43,406 nucleotides of DNA from Candidatus Heimdallarchaeota archaeon. Its GTDB lineage: Archaea > Asgardarchaeota > Heimdallarchaeia > Heimdallarchaeales > Heimdallarchaeaceae. Each line of letters begins with the position of its first letter. Positions within the stretch are counted from its first letter, which is position 1. Shown here one piece after another: positions 1 to 9,255 of this stretch. The stretch covers positions 1-43,406 of the forward strand of contig JAUWPI010000003.1 of NCBI GenBank assembly GCA_030611665.1, written 5' to 3'. The notes beneath the pieces were generated by a model. The model had not been told where the DNA came from. It worked only from the letters and a program-made list of their open reading frames with translations, and ran no database searches. Position numbers and translations under genes: made by a program.

Positions 1-440
1 TTATAAGGAGAAACAAAAGCCACTCCTTGTTTCAGAGATATACTACGTGCATAAGTTTCGGTTTGAACGCAATCATATCCATGAAATTCTAGATTAGCCC
101 CATAATTTCTGAGAGAAGTAATTTTGGCTTCTGAAGCATTAAAAGGCAGATAGATTGTTCCATCAATATCAAGTTTATCAGTAATATAGGCAAAAGCTGC
201 CCCATGGTTCCCAGAAGACGAAGTTATAACTCCTCTTTCTCTATCTTCTATCGTGAGAGAGAGTATCTTGTTTATGGCTCCACGGATTTTAAATGAACCA
301 GTGAGTTGTAAATTTTCTAACTTTAGATAGGTCTTATTCTTGCCTTCTTTACTTAGGAATTGAGAATATTCTAATGGTGTTTTCCTAATATAACTGCGGA
401 TCCTTCTTTCAGCTTCTTTTGCCTCCTTTATGAAATCCAT
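1..440 (-). CDS. Threonine dehydratase / serine-threonine racemase-like PLP enzyme (partial, C-terminus beyond window)
   Basis: Manual minus-strand translation from ATG at 440: MDFIKEAKEAERRIRSYIRKTPLEYSQFLS...LKLENLQLTGSFKIRGAINKI...SSSGNHGAAFAY. SFKIRGA (PLP lysine) and SSGNHG motifs are typical of the fold-type II threonine dehydratase family. Confidence 0.85.
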   Translation of the reverse strand, partial: MDFIKEAKEAERRIRSYIRKTPLEYSQFLSKEGKNKTYLKLENLQLTGSFKIRGAINKILSLTIEDRERGVITSSSGNHGAAFAYITDKLDIDGTIYLPFNASEAKITSLRNYGANLEFHGYDCVQTETYARSISLKQGVAFVSPY

Positions 441-546
441 AACCTCACCATCATTTGATTGGTTTACTGTTTTACAAATATTAAATTCTTTAGTATGAAA
501 AAGTTTAGCAGATAAAATTAAGAAGTCTATTTTTCTAAAATCAATA

Positions 547-1383
547 ATGATAACTAAATCCAAAGACAAGAGTAAGACAAAAATAATTTTACTCGGAACA
601 GGAACACCTAATACTGAACCTAGTCGATCTGGAGCTGCAATTGCGATTGTCGTCAACGATGTTCCATATCTTATTGATTTTGGACCTGGAGTTATCCGCA
701 GAGCAACTGCAGCAGGAATATCAGTTAAAGAATTGGAGATAGCTTTTCTTACTCACCTACATTCAGATCACACTGCTGGTTATCCTGATCTTATCCTTAC
801 ACCTTGGGTTTTAGGAAGAGACAAACCATTGAGTGTTTTTGGTCCTCCAGGTATTGAAATGATGACTGAAAACATACTTGAAGCTTATCAAGAAGACATA
901 AATGAAAGGATTAGTGGATTAGAACCAATAAATCAAGTTGGTTATAAAGTTGAAGTAAAGGAGATAGAACCGGGAATATTTTATCAAGATGATAATATCA
1001 AAGTTGAGGCTTTTAATGTCAAACATGGTTCATGGAAGGCAGTTGGATACAAATTCTATACACCGGATAGAACGATTGTAATTTCAGGTGATACAGCTCC
1101 TTTTGAGGATATGATAAATGCTTACAAGAATTGTGATGTTTTGATTCATGAAGTTTATTCTGTAGAAGGTCTTAAAAAACGACCAAAGGAGTGGCAAAAA
1201 TATCATGTAAATGTTCATACCTCTTCGCATGAACTTGCAGAGATAGCTTCAATTGTAAAGCCCAAATTGCTTATTCTGTATCATCAACTTCTTTGGGGAG
1301 TAAAAGAAAAAGAGCTTCTAACTGAGATAAAGAAAGGTTATAATGGGAAGGTTGTTTCAGGAAAGGATTTAGAAAATTATTAG
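547..1383 (+). CDS. MBL-fold metallo-hydrolase (RNase Z-like)
   Basis: THLHSDHTAGYPDL (HxHxDH motif), ISGDTAP and LYHQL late motifs; N-terminal LLGTGTPNTEPSRSG. Confidence 0.85.
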   Translation: MITKSKDKSKTKIILLGTGTPNTEPSRSGAAIAIVVNDVPYLIDFGPGVIRRATAAGISVKELEIAFLTHLHSDHTAGYPDLILTPWVLGRDKPLSVFGPPGIEMMTENILEAYQEDINERISGLEPINQVGYKVEVKEIEPGIFYQDDNIKVEAFNVKHGSWKAVGYKFYTPDRTIVISGDTAPFEDMINAYKNCDVLIHEVYSVEGLKKRPKEWQKYHVNVHTSSHELAEIASIVKPKLLILYHQLLWGVKEKELLTEIKKGYNGKVVSGKDLENY

Positions 1384-1392
1384 TGAATTAAT

Positions 1393-2307
1393 ATGAAATA
1401 CGCGAAAGATCTAACTGAGCTAATTGGGAATACACCTTTGCTTAGACTCAAACAATTATTCCCAGATTTTGATGTTTTTGGAAAATGTGAGTTCATGAAT
1501 CCCCTAAGCATTAAAGATCGTCCCGTCCTTCAAATAATAGAAGATGCTGAAAAAGAAGGCAAGTTAAAGCGTGGCGACGTAGTAATAGAATGTACAAGTG
1601 GGAACACTGGTATGGCGGTTGCATTTATATCTGCAATAAAGGGTTATGAAGCTGTTTTAGTTATGTCAGAGATTCAAAGTTTAGAAAGAAGACAGATACT
1701 CAAAGCTCTTGGAGCAGAATTAATACTAACACCAGCAGAACTAGGAACAGAAGGAGCAAGACAAAAACTGAAAGAGATTTTACAAAAGAACCCCGATTAT
1801 TTCTATATTGGTCAGCATGTGAATCCATCTAACCCACAAGCCCATTATTCAACTACTGGTCCGGAGATTTGGGCAGATACTGAGGGAAAAATCGATGTCC
1901 TTATCGCAGGTTTAGGAACAGGTGGGACAATTTGTGGTGCGGGGAAGTTCTTGAAGGAGAAAAAGTCAAGTATTAAACTGATAGCAATTGAACCATTTGA
2001 ATCTCCTTACATCTCGAAAGGGATTTTCCATCCTCATAAGCTGATGGGGACAGCACCAGGATTTGTTCCAAAAACATTGAACAAAGAGATTATTGATGAA
2101 ATTATTCTTATCAAGGAAACTGAAGCTTTTGCTATGTGTCGTCGAATAGCAAAAAAAGAGGGTCTAATGGTTGGTATATCTTCTGGTGCAACATGTAAAG
2201 CTGTAGAAGAGATAACCAAAAGGAAGGAGAACATAGACAAGGTCATTGTGGTAATTTTGGCTGATACAGGACAAAGATATCTCAGTGTAAAAGAATTATT
2301 TGAATAA
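1393..2307 (+). CDS. Cysteine synthase family PLP-dependent enzyme
   Basis: ELIGNTPLLRL, SIKDRP (PLP lysine), CTSGNTGMAVA, GLGTGGTICGAGKFLKEK motifs. Confidence 0.88.
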   Translation: MKYAKDLTELIGNTPLLRLKQLFPDFDVFGKCEFMNPLSIKDRPVLQIIEDAEKEGKLKRGDVVIECTSGNTGMAVAFISAIKGYEAVLVMSEIQSLERRQILKALGAELILTPAELGTEGARQKLKEILQKNPDYFYIGQHVNPSNPQAHYSTTGPEIWADTEGKIDVLIAGLGTGGTICGAGKFLKEKKSSIKLIAIEPFESPYISKGIFHPHKLMGTAPGFVPKTLNKEIIDEIILIKETEAFAMCRRIAKKEGLMVGISSGATCKAVEEITKRKENIDKVIVVILADTGQRYLSVKELFE

Positions 2308-2314
2308 GGAAAAA

Positions 2315-2392
2315 TGGTGGGGTGGGGCGGATTCGAACCGCCGACTTCCTCCACGTCAAGGAGGTATCATAACCGAGCTAGATCACCACCCC
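2315..2392 (-). tRNA. tRNA-Val (anticodon GAC), CCA encoded
   Basis: Reverse complement folds as GGGGTGG acceptor, D-arm, CCTCC-TTGACGT-GGAGG anticodon arm, GGCGG-TTCGAAT-CCGCC T-arm, CCACCCC acceptor, followed by ACCA. Confidence 0.93.
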
Positions 2393-2754
2393 TTATGGTA
2401 ATGTTTTCGCTCGTTCTTTTCAGTCTTACTTTCTTTAAATATTTTTTGTTAGCCATCTACTTCAGACAATTAGCTAAAATTTCACCCCTTTTTAGTAGAT
2501 TAATCAAAAGCAAATGTTTCTAGCATAAAGTGATTTTGTTTTTAAAATAATCAGTCAATCTTTTAGTTTCATAGAGTTAAGGTTTGAAACAATAATATTA
2601 TGCAGGGATTCAAAATAATTTAATTTCATTCGTCTACAAAATTTATTCCAATGATTGTATTGATTCATCTAAACCGAGACAACATTTATAAAAACTTCAA
2701 CGAGAGTTAAACAACGAATAGATAATCTGTTCATACACACTCGAGTGATTTACT

Positions 2755-5367
2755 ATGGATAAAAGTGTCGCACTTTCACTTAAAATTATCGGAGTTATCC
2801 TATTATTTTCAGCAGCATTTGTACCGTTATATAATATTGCATTTGGTTCCTCAACTATTGAACCAGAACCAATAATTGCATCGTCTAGCTACAGCATTGC
2901 AGGTGGAGCAAATGATATTTTCTACAAGGACGGTATGATTTATATTGCTGATGCGAATGCAGGTATGCTCATTTTTAACGCGTCCAACCCCACTTCCCCT
3001 AATCTGGCTGGGACTTATACTACTGCAGGAGACAGCAAAGGAGTATATGTTGAAGATGGGTACGCATATGTAACAGACACAATTACCGGATTATTGATTG
3101 TTAATGTTACAATCGCATCAAGTCCAACATTGGTAGGATATTACAATCTCACCGGAGAAGGTAATGAAGTATACGTAAAAGCCGGACATGCATACGTAAC
3201 TGACGCTGATATAGGGTTAACAATTTTAAATGTAACAGACGTAACAAATCCAACATTTGAAGGAAGTTACGAAACAACAGGTATAGCACAAGATGTTTTT
3301 GTTGATGAGGATTATGCGTTTATTCTGGATGAGACAAGTGGTCTAGTAATATTGAATGTAGCAGATGTAACAAATCCAACATTTGAAGGAAGTTACAATA
3401 CAAATGGTGTTGCGAATGATTTTGTTATACAAGGAGGATTTGCTTTCATTGTAGGCGAAAGCTTTGGTTTAACAATACTGAACGTAACAGATGTAACTGA
3501 CCCAGCTTTTTTGGGTGATTATGATTTAGCTGGAGATGGAGAAGGTATATTTGTTGAAAATGGATTTGCATATGTTACTGATGCGGAGACAGGATTACAG
3601 ATTATTGCTGTAGAAGATCCAACAAGCCCTGAACTGGAAGCATCATATGATATAGAAGGAGTACCCAATAGCATTTACATTTTTAATGAGTATGCTTACA
3701 TTGTAGATGACAGTATGGGTTTGCTAATATTCCATGTAAGACCAAGGATAAACAACAACACTGAAGGAAATCTTGTTCAAGTTATGGGTTTCAGTATCAA
3801 CTATAGAACCATCACTTATAATTCTACAGGATATTCTGCAGATGCTCAACTTCTAAGGGGAGAAGTTCCCGCCAGTGTTGTAATTCTATCTGCGATTATT
3901 TGGTTCTTACTAGTATTTGCATTATTATTTACAGTCTTAGGACAAGTTTTTCAAAGTGGAGGCTTTAAGAGAAGAGGTTTAACTGCAGACATTGTTGCAG
4001 TAGTATTATTACTTAGTGGATTGATTGCAGCGATAATTGCGATGAACCTATCGCTGTATATAGCTGCAGATACTTACGTAGCAATAGTTGACGGTCAAAC
4101 AGCATTATCAGTTGAACCAATAACATTTAATCCGAATGACAGTTCTCCATCTTTCTTTAATATTGAGTTAAATGGAGTTATAGGTCCTGGTTTCTATCTA
4201 TTTACAATCGGAATAATAGTGCTTGTAACAGGAATATTTCTGCCTGTTAATTGGCAAAAACCAATTAGTTCTGAAAAAGTAAGAAAAATGGGAGAAACAG
4301 GCATAATCAAATGGATAAAGAATGTTGCTAATTTGCGTTTAACAACATATGTTACACGTCGTCTATTGACTCTTATTCCGCTATTCATTGCAGTATGTGT
4401 TCTGACGTTTGTGATGGTAAGCGGTCTAGGTGACCCAGTAGCTTTATTGTTACTTGGTAAACAAAGAACTACAGAACAAGATCGAATAAATCTAACGCGA
4501 AAATTAGGACTAGATCAACCAATCTACGTCCAGTTCATTATGTGGTTCTATAATCTCTTACATGGAGACATGGGAACCAGTTTTCAATCAGGTCAAGCAA
4601 TAAATAATATGATTGGTGGGTTAATCTGGGAAACACTAAAATTACAATTATTAGCATTTGTATTATCGTTGCTTGTTTCCATTCCATTAGGAGTTTTAGC
4701 AGCAAAGAACCATAACACATGGATTGACTCAATGTCAAGTTCACTTGCATTATTAGGACAATCAATGCCCATATTTGTCTTTGGGTTAATTCTAATCTAC
4801 ATCTTTAGTGGATATGGATTAGGATGGTTCCCAGCAGCAAAAGCTCACAGAATACCCACACCAACACCAGTATTTAGTGGTACGAATTGGGACTTATTCT
4901 GGGGTGGAGAATGGGCAACGTGGTGGGGAAATGTAACTTTGAGACTAGGTGACTCTCTCATACACATGGTCCTCCCAACAGTTACATTGCTGTTCAACTT
5001 CATGGCAATATATACAAGATTAGTAAGATCAACTATGTTAGAAGTATTAAAGCAAGACTATATTTTAGCAGCAAGAGCTAATGGTATATCTGAGAGAATC
5101 ATTACATGGAAACATGCCTTCAGAAACACATTGGTTCCGGTCGTTACCTATGTAGGGTTGTTCCTGGCTACAGCATTAGCTGGAGCTCCAATTACAGAAA
5201 CACTCTTCACATGGCCAGGACTAGGATTCAAATATGTATCAGCTATCGGTCTTCTCGATTTCCCGATGATACTAGGCACGGTGGCGATATTGACGATACT
5301 AATTCTATTAGGGAATTTAATTACTGATATAGTCTACGTGGCAGTAGATCCAAGAATCGAATTGTAG
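2755..5367 (+). CDS. Dpp/Opp-type ABC transporter permease (DppB-like) with N-terminal LVIVD-repeat beta-propeller domain
   Basis: N-terminal TM, seven repeats of the type GLxILNVTDVTNPTFEGSY (LVIVD family), further TMs, then the classical BPD permease domain (RRLLTLIPLFIAVCVLTFVMV...EALxG loop-like AARANGISERIITWKHAFRNTLVPVVTYVG). Confidence 0.9.
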   Translation: MDKSVALSLKIIGVILLFSAAFVPLYNIAFGSSTIEPEPIIASSSYSIAGGANDIFYKDGMIYIADANAGMLIFNASNPTSPNLAGTYTTAGDSKGVYVEDGYAYVTDTITGLLIVNVTIASSPTLVGYYNLTGEGNEVYVKAGHAYVTDADIGLTILNVTDVTNPTFEGSYETTGIAQDVFVDEDYAFILDETSGLVILNVADVTNPTFEGSYNTNGVANDFVIQGGFAFIVGESFGLTILNVTDVTDPAFLGDYDLAGDGEGIFVENGFAYVTDAETGLQIIAVEDPTSPELEASYDIEGVPNSIYIFNEYAYIVDDSMGLLIFHVRPRINNNTEGNLVQVMGFSINYRTITYNSTGYSADAQLLRGEVPASVVILSAIIWFLLVFALLFTVLGQVFQSGGFKRRGLTADIVAVVLLLSGLIAAIIAMNLSLYIAADTYVAIVDGQTALSVEPITFNPNDSSPSFFNIELNGVIGPGFYLFTIGIIVLVTGIFLPVNWQKPISSEKVRKMGETGIIKWIKNVANLRLTTYVTRRLLTLIPLFIAVCVLTFVMVSGLGDPVALLLLGKQRTTEQDRINLTRKLGLDQPIYVQFIMWFYNLLHGDMGTSFQSGQAINNMIGGLIWETLKLQLLAFVLSLLVSIPLGVLAAKNHNTWIDSMSSSLALLGQSMPIFVFGLILIYIFSGYGLGWFPAAKAHRIPTPTPVFSGTNWDLFWGGEWATWWGNVTLRLGDSLIHMVLPTVTLLFNFMAIYTRLVRSTMLEVLKQDYILAARANGISERIITWKHAFRNTLVPVVTYVGLFLATALAGAPITETLFTWPGLGFKYVSAIGLLDFPMILGTVAILTILILLGNLITDIVYVAVDPRIEL
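3241..3492 (+). repeat. Near-identical 126-bp-period repeat within LVIVD propeller coding region
   Basis: gtaacaaatccaacatttgaaggaagttac occurs at 3241 and again at 3367 (126 bp = 42 codons apart). Confidence 0.75.
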
Positions 5368-5386
5368 AAAGTTAGGTGGTCAAAAA

Positions 5387-6484
5387 ATGCAAAAAGTAGA
5401 AACAAAAAAACAAAAGTTTGGAGAAACTTTGGATAATTATATGAGAGAAAAAAGACTACCAAGTTCTATGATTTGGGCTGGTTTTATTGCCTGTGTATCT
5501 ATTGCCATCGCCGACTTCTTTAAGAAACTCAAAAAGTTGGTTAAAGGAAAAGATACAGTTATCATAGCTAAAGACGGAACATTGAGAGAGAGAAGTCCAT
5601 CTCAATGGTCACTAGTTTGGAGAAGATATAGGAAAAATCGAATTGCAACACTATCAGCTGTTTTAGTGGTTGGTGTAATCTTATTAGCTATTTTCTACCC
5701 ACTCTTAATGCCATATAGTCCAATAGGAACATCACCATTGTTTGATGCGTGGAATGGAGGAGGATCTCTTTCAAATCCCAATCTTAAGTACCCGGGTGGA
5801 ACAGATATTCTAGGAAGAGATGAATTCTCAAGATTATTGGCAGGTAGTGAAGTATCTCTAACAGTAGGTTTGTTTTCAAGTGTCCTATCAGTAGTCATAG
5901 GAGTTACCTTGGGAGCATTAGCAGGATACTATAGAGGATGGACAGAAGAAATTATCATGAGAATTACAGATATGTTCCTTGCTCTACCCTTTTTAGTTAT
6001 AGCAATCCTTGCCGTAGCTTTCATCCGAAGAGGAAGATTAGTATTCCTTCGCCAAATACCACAATCAATTGTTATTATTCTTGTACTGGGAATATTTGGT
6101 TGGGCGGGGTTAACAAGACTTGTAAATGCAAATACGAAGCAAATCTATAATCTAGATTATGTAAATGCTGCAAGAGTACTTGGGGCAAGTAACCGAAGAA
6201 TAATAATGGTCCACATTCTACCAAATATCTTAGCACCAATAATTGTAATTGCAACACTAAACATTGCAGGGGGAATCTTGGCAGAGGCAGGATTAACATT
6301 TCTTGGTTTAGGAAGTCCGACTACAATATCGTGGGGACAAATGGTAAATGATGCACAAACAGTGTTGAAAACGAATCCAGAATTAGCATTACTACCAGGT
6401 TTTGCGATATTCTTTGTAGTATTAGCGTTCAACTTACTAGGAGACGCGTTAAGGGACGCATTGGACCCAAGATTGAGAGAGTAG
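5387..6484 (+). CDS. Dpp/Opp-type ABC transporter permease (DppC-like)
   Basis: PGGTDILGRDEFSRLLAGSEVSLTVG and ARVLGASNRRIIMVHILPNILAPIIV motifs. Confidence 0.93.
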   Translation: MQKVETKKQKFGETLDNYMREKRLPSSMIWAGFIACVSIAIADFFKKLKKLVKGKDTVIIAKDGTLRERSPSQWSLVWRRYRKNRIATLSAVLVVGVILLAIFYPLLMPYSPIGTSPLFDAWNGGGSLSNPNLKYPGGTDILGRDEFSRLLAGSEVSLTVGLFSSVLSVVIGVTLGALAGYYRGWTEEIIMRITDMFLALPFLVIAILAVAFIRRGRLVFLRQIPQSIVIILVLGIFGWAGLTRLVNANTKQIYNLDYVNAARVLGASNRRIIMVHILPNILAPIIVIATLNIAGGILAEAGLTFLGLGSPTTISWGQMVNDAQTVLKTNPELALLPGFAIFFVVLAFNLLGDALRDALDPRLRE

Positions 6485-7525
6485 ATGAAAATGGTAAAGC
6501 CAATACTAGACGCACAGGATATTTACACTTATTTTTATACCGAATCTGGAGTGGTAGAAGCACTAGATGGGGTATCTTTTGATGTTTATCATGGAGAACC
6601 TGTAGGAATTGTAGGAGAATCAGGCTGTGGAAAGACAGTAACAGCGAAATCAACTCTAAGAATTCTTGACAAAAACGGTAAGACAGTAGCAGGTAAAATT
6701 CTCTACAAGGGAGTAGATCTGCTAGAATTGCCAGATTTGCAAATGAGAAAAATCAGGGGAAAGGAAATAGCAATGATATTCCAAGACCCAATGACAAGTC
6801 TAAATCCAATATTCAAAATAGATGACCAAATGACAGAGGTAATAGCGCTACATAGAAACTGTAGTAAAAAGGAAGCATTGGAATATGCAATAGAAGCATT
6901 GGAACAAGTAGGAATAGCAGACGCAGCATCAAGAGTGAAAGATTACCCGCATCAATTTAGCGGAGGTCAACGGCAGAGGGTACTAATTGCGAGAGCTCTA
7001 GCACTCCAACCAAGCCTTCTAATAGCCGACGAACCAACAACAGCCTTAGATGTCACTATACAGGCTCAAATCCTCGAACTCATCAAGGAAATGCAAAAGA
7101 AGCATGGTCTCGCTATGATGCTTATCACTCACAACCTCGGTGTTGTCGCTGAAACTACCAAACGTGTCCACATCTTCTACGGTGGCCGTGTCGTCGAGTC
7201 CGGTCCTACTGAAGACATCTTCATTGACCCTAAACATCCTTACACTCGTGCTCTTTTCGACTCTATACCCAGTCTCGAAAAAGATAAACATCGTTTAACC
7301 ACCATTCCTGGACTCGTTCCAAGACTAATCAATCCTCCCAAGGGTTGTCGTTTTCATCCTCGTTGCAAGTTCGCTACTGAAATCTGTATGCGTGAACGTC
7401 CTCCTGACATTATTATCGACAAGCAAAAAGCTCGTCGTGTTCAATGTCACCACTTTGATGAGTTAGATTTACATGTTGATGAAACGACTATGCAAGAAAG
7501 AACACATGTTAAAGAGGAGGCCTAA
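6485..7525 (+). CDS. Dipeptide/oligopeptide ABC transporter ATPase (DppD-like)
   Basis: Walker A GESGCGKT, signature FSGGQRQRV, Walker B LLIADEPTTALD, C-terminal oligo_HPY region GCRFHPRCKFA...C. Confidence 0.95.
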   Translation: MKMVKPILDAQDIYTYFYTESGVVEALDGVSFDVYHGEPVGIVGESGCGKTVTAKSTLRILDKNGKTVAGKILYKGVDLLELPDLQMRKIRGKEIAMIFQDPMTSLNPIFKIDDQMTEVIALHRNCSKKEALEYAIEALEQVGIADAASRVKDYPHQFSGGQRQRVLIARALALQPSLLIADEPTTALDVTIQAQILELIKEMQKKHGLAMMLITHNLGVVAETTKRVHIFYGGRVVESGPTEDIFIDPKHPYTRALFDSIPSLEKDKHRLTTIPGLVPRLINPPKGCRFHPRCKFATEICMRERPPDIIIDKQKARRVQCHHFDELDLHVDETTMQERTHVKEEA

Positions 7526-7530
7526 TTAAA

Positions 7531-8571
7531 ATGGTAAGCACTTTTGAAGAATATGAAGCAATAGATATGTTTTCTGAATGGAATCCTAAAACCCAACCGA
7601 TTATTAATCTCATCGATTTGAAGAAATGGTTCCCCATTAGCGAGCAATCCATTCTCTTTTCCAGAGTTGTTGCTCAAATTAAAGCTGTCGATGGAGTTAA
7701 CCTATTCTTGAACAAAGGAGAGACTCTTGGGCTTGTAGGTGAATCTGGTTGTGGAAAAAGCACTACAGCTAGAGTTACTGTTAAACTTGAAGAACCCACA
7801 GAAGGATCTATTTACTTCAAAGGGATAGATATTTTCCAACCTATGACAAGAGAAGAAGAATTAGCAATTAAACGCCAATTACAAATGGTTTTCCAAGATC
7901 CTTATTCCAGCTTGAATCCAAGAAGAATGGTTCTTGATCTTATTAAGGAACCTTTTGACATTCATTTTCCTGATATGACATATGAGGAAAAAGAAACAAG
8001 AGTTCTAGAAATTCTAGCGAAAGTAGGATTAGAAGATTACCATGCTTTGCGTTATCCTCACGAATTTAGTGGAGGACAAAGGCAGAGAATTGGTATTGCA
8101 AGAGCCCTAGCAATACATCCTGAGGTAATTTTACTGGATGAACCAGTTTCCGCGCTAGACGTCTCTGTACAGGCTCAGATACTTAACCTTCTCCATGATT
8201 TGCAGATAGAATTTAATCTTACTTACATGTTTATTGCACATGATTTGAGTGTTATTAAACACGTTTCTGATCGTGTTGCTGTCATGTATCTTGGTAAAAT
8301 CATGGAAATGTCACCGACAGGTGAATTGTTCAGAAAAACTGCTCATCCATATTCTGTATCACTTCTATCAGCCATTCCAAGACCCGACCCACGTATAAAA
8401 ATGGATAGAATCATCTTAGAAGGAGATGTTCCCAGTCCAGTTAATCCTCCACCAGGATGTCCATTCCACCCAAGATGTTACAAAGTTCAAGAAATATGCT
8501 CTAAGGTATCACCACCTTTGGATGAATTGGAACCAGGTCACTTTGTGGCATGCCACTTTCCAGAAATATAA
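7531..8571 (+). CDS. Dipeptide/oligopeptide ABC transporter ATPase (DppF/OppF-like)
   Basis: GESGCGKST, FSGGQRQRIGIARALA, VILLDEPVSALDVSVQAQ, GCPFHPRCYKVQEIC. Confidence 0.95.
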   Translation: MVSTFEEYEAIDMFSEWNPKTQPIINLIDLKKWFPISEQSILFSRVVAQIKAVDGVNLFLNKGETLGLVGESGCGKSTTARVTVKLEEPTEGSIYFKGIDIFQPMTREEELAIKRQLQMVFQDPYSSLNPRRMVLDLIKEPFDIHFPDMTYEEKETRVLEILAKVGLEDYHALRYPHEFSGGQRQRIGIARALAIHPEVILLDEPVSALDVSVQAQILNLLHDLQIEFNLTYMFIAHDLSVIKHVSDRVAVMYLGKIMEMSPTGELFRKTAHPYSVSLLSAIPRPDPRIKMDRIILEGDVPSPVNPPPGCPFHPRCYKVQEICSKVSPPLDELEPGHFVACHFPEI

Positions 8572-8669
8572 TTTTCTCCCTTTTTCTTTCTTTTTATTCT
8601 TATTTTACAAACTTCTTAGCTAGTACCATAAGATAAATTATATATCTCCTATACTTCAGTAAACAAATC

Positions 8670-9254
8670 ATGTTAGCAAATCAATACTTTAAGAAACGGA
8701 CCTATGGCTTCAGGAGTTTTTTCCATGATGCATTTAAAATAATGAAAAACTCCTCTCAAATTCGAAAAATAATGAGGTCTGGAAGAATAAGTGAACAATT
8801 CAGAGAGAGGATTATGCTAGCCGTTACTGCTGTCAACGATTGTATATATTGTGAATGGTCACATACTAAAGCTGCGTTGAGTTCTGGATGTACCGAAGAC
8901 GAAGTCGTTGAAATTATGGAACATGACTTTGGTTCATGTGATCCAGAAGAAGTTGTTGCCCTTGCATTTGCGCAACATTATGCTGAAACAGAAGGGATAC
9001 CTACAGATGAAGCTTGGGATAAATTAGTCGAGCAATACAGTAATCAAAAGGCAAATGACATCATGTTGCTTATCAAAATGATTACTGTAGGTAATTTGTT
9101 GGGTAACACAATCGAAGCATTTGGAAGTAGATTCAAGGGAAAACCTCCAGAAAATGGATCGTTGTTATTTGAATTGTTTATCTATATGTTTGGTTGGCCA
9201 TTCATCCTAATTCTGAATAGAAAAATAAAGAAAAAAGCAAAAAGAATTGATTGA
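8670..9254 (+). CDS. Carboxymuconolactone decarboxylase / AhpD-like protein
   Basis: RERIMLAVTAVNDCIYCEWSHTKAALSSGCTEDEV: CxxC-x3-H AhpD-type motif. Confidence 0.82.
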   Translation: MLANQYFKKRTYGFRSFFHDAFKIMKNSSQIRKIMRSGRISEQFRERIMLAVTAVNDCIYCEWSHTKAALSSGCTEDEVVEIMEHDFGSCDPEEVVALAFAQHYAETEGIPTDEAWDKLVEQYSNQKANDIMLLIKMITVGNLLGNTIEAFGSRFKGKPPENGSLLFELFIYMFGWPFILILNRKIKKKAKRID

Positions 9255-9255
9255 G

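Noticed and set aside
2034-2354. 106-aa minus ORF MEEVGGSNPPHPT...
   Set aside because: Antisense to the cysteine synthase-like gene; its start is a translation of the tRNA region (GGSNPPHPT is a common tRNA T-arm artefact).
2314-2523. 69-aa plus ORF MVGWGGFEPPTS...
   Set aside because: Reads through the antisense strand of tRNA-Val; typical false ORF.
2738-2747. 10-bp palindrome CACTCGAGTG just upstream of the DppB fusion gene
   Set aside because: Too short to be significant alone; no partner copy seen.
7046-7291. 81-aa minus ORF within dppD
   Set aside because: Opposite strand of a strongly supported ATPase gene; arises from the codon-usage change.
8426-8623. 65-aa plus ORF overlapping the end of dppF
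   Set aside because: Alternative frame of DppF coding sequence, no independent support.
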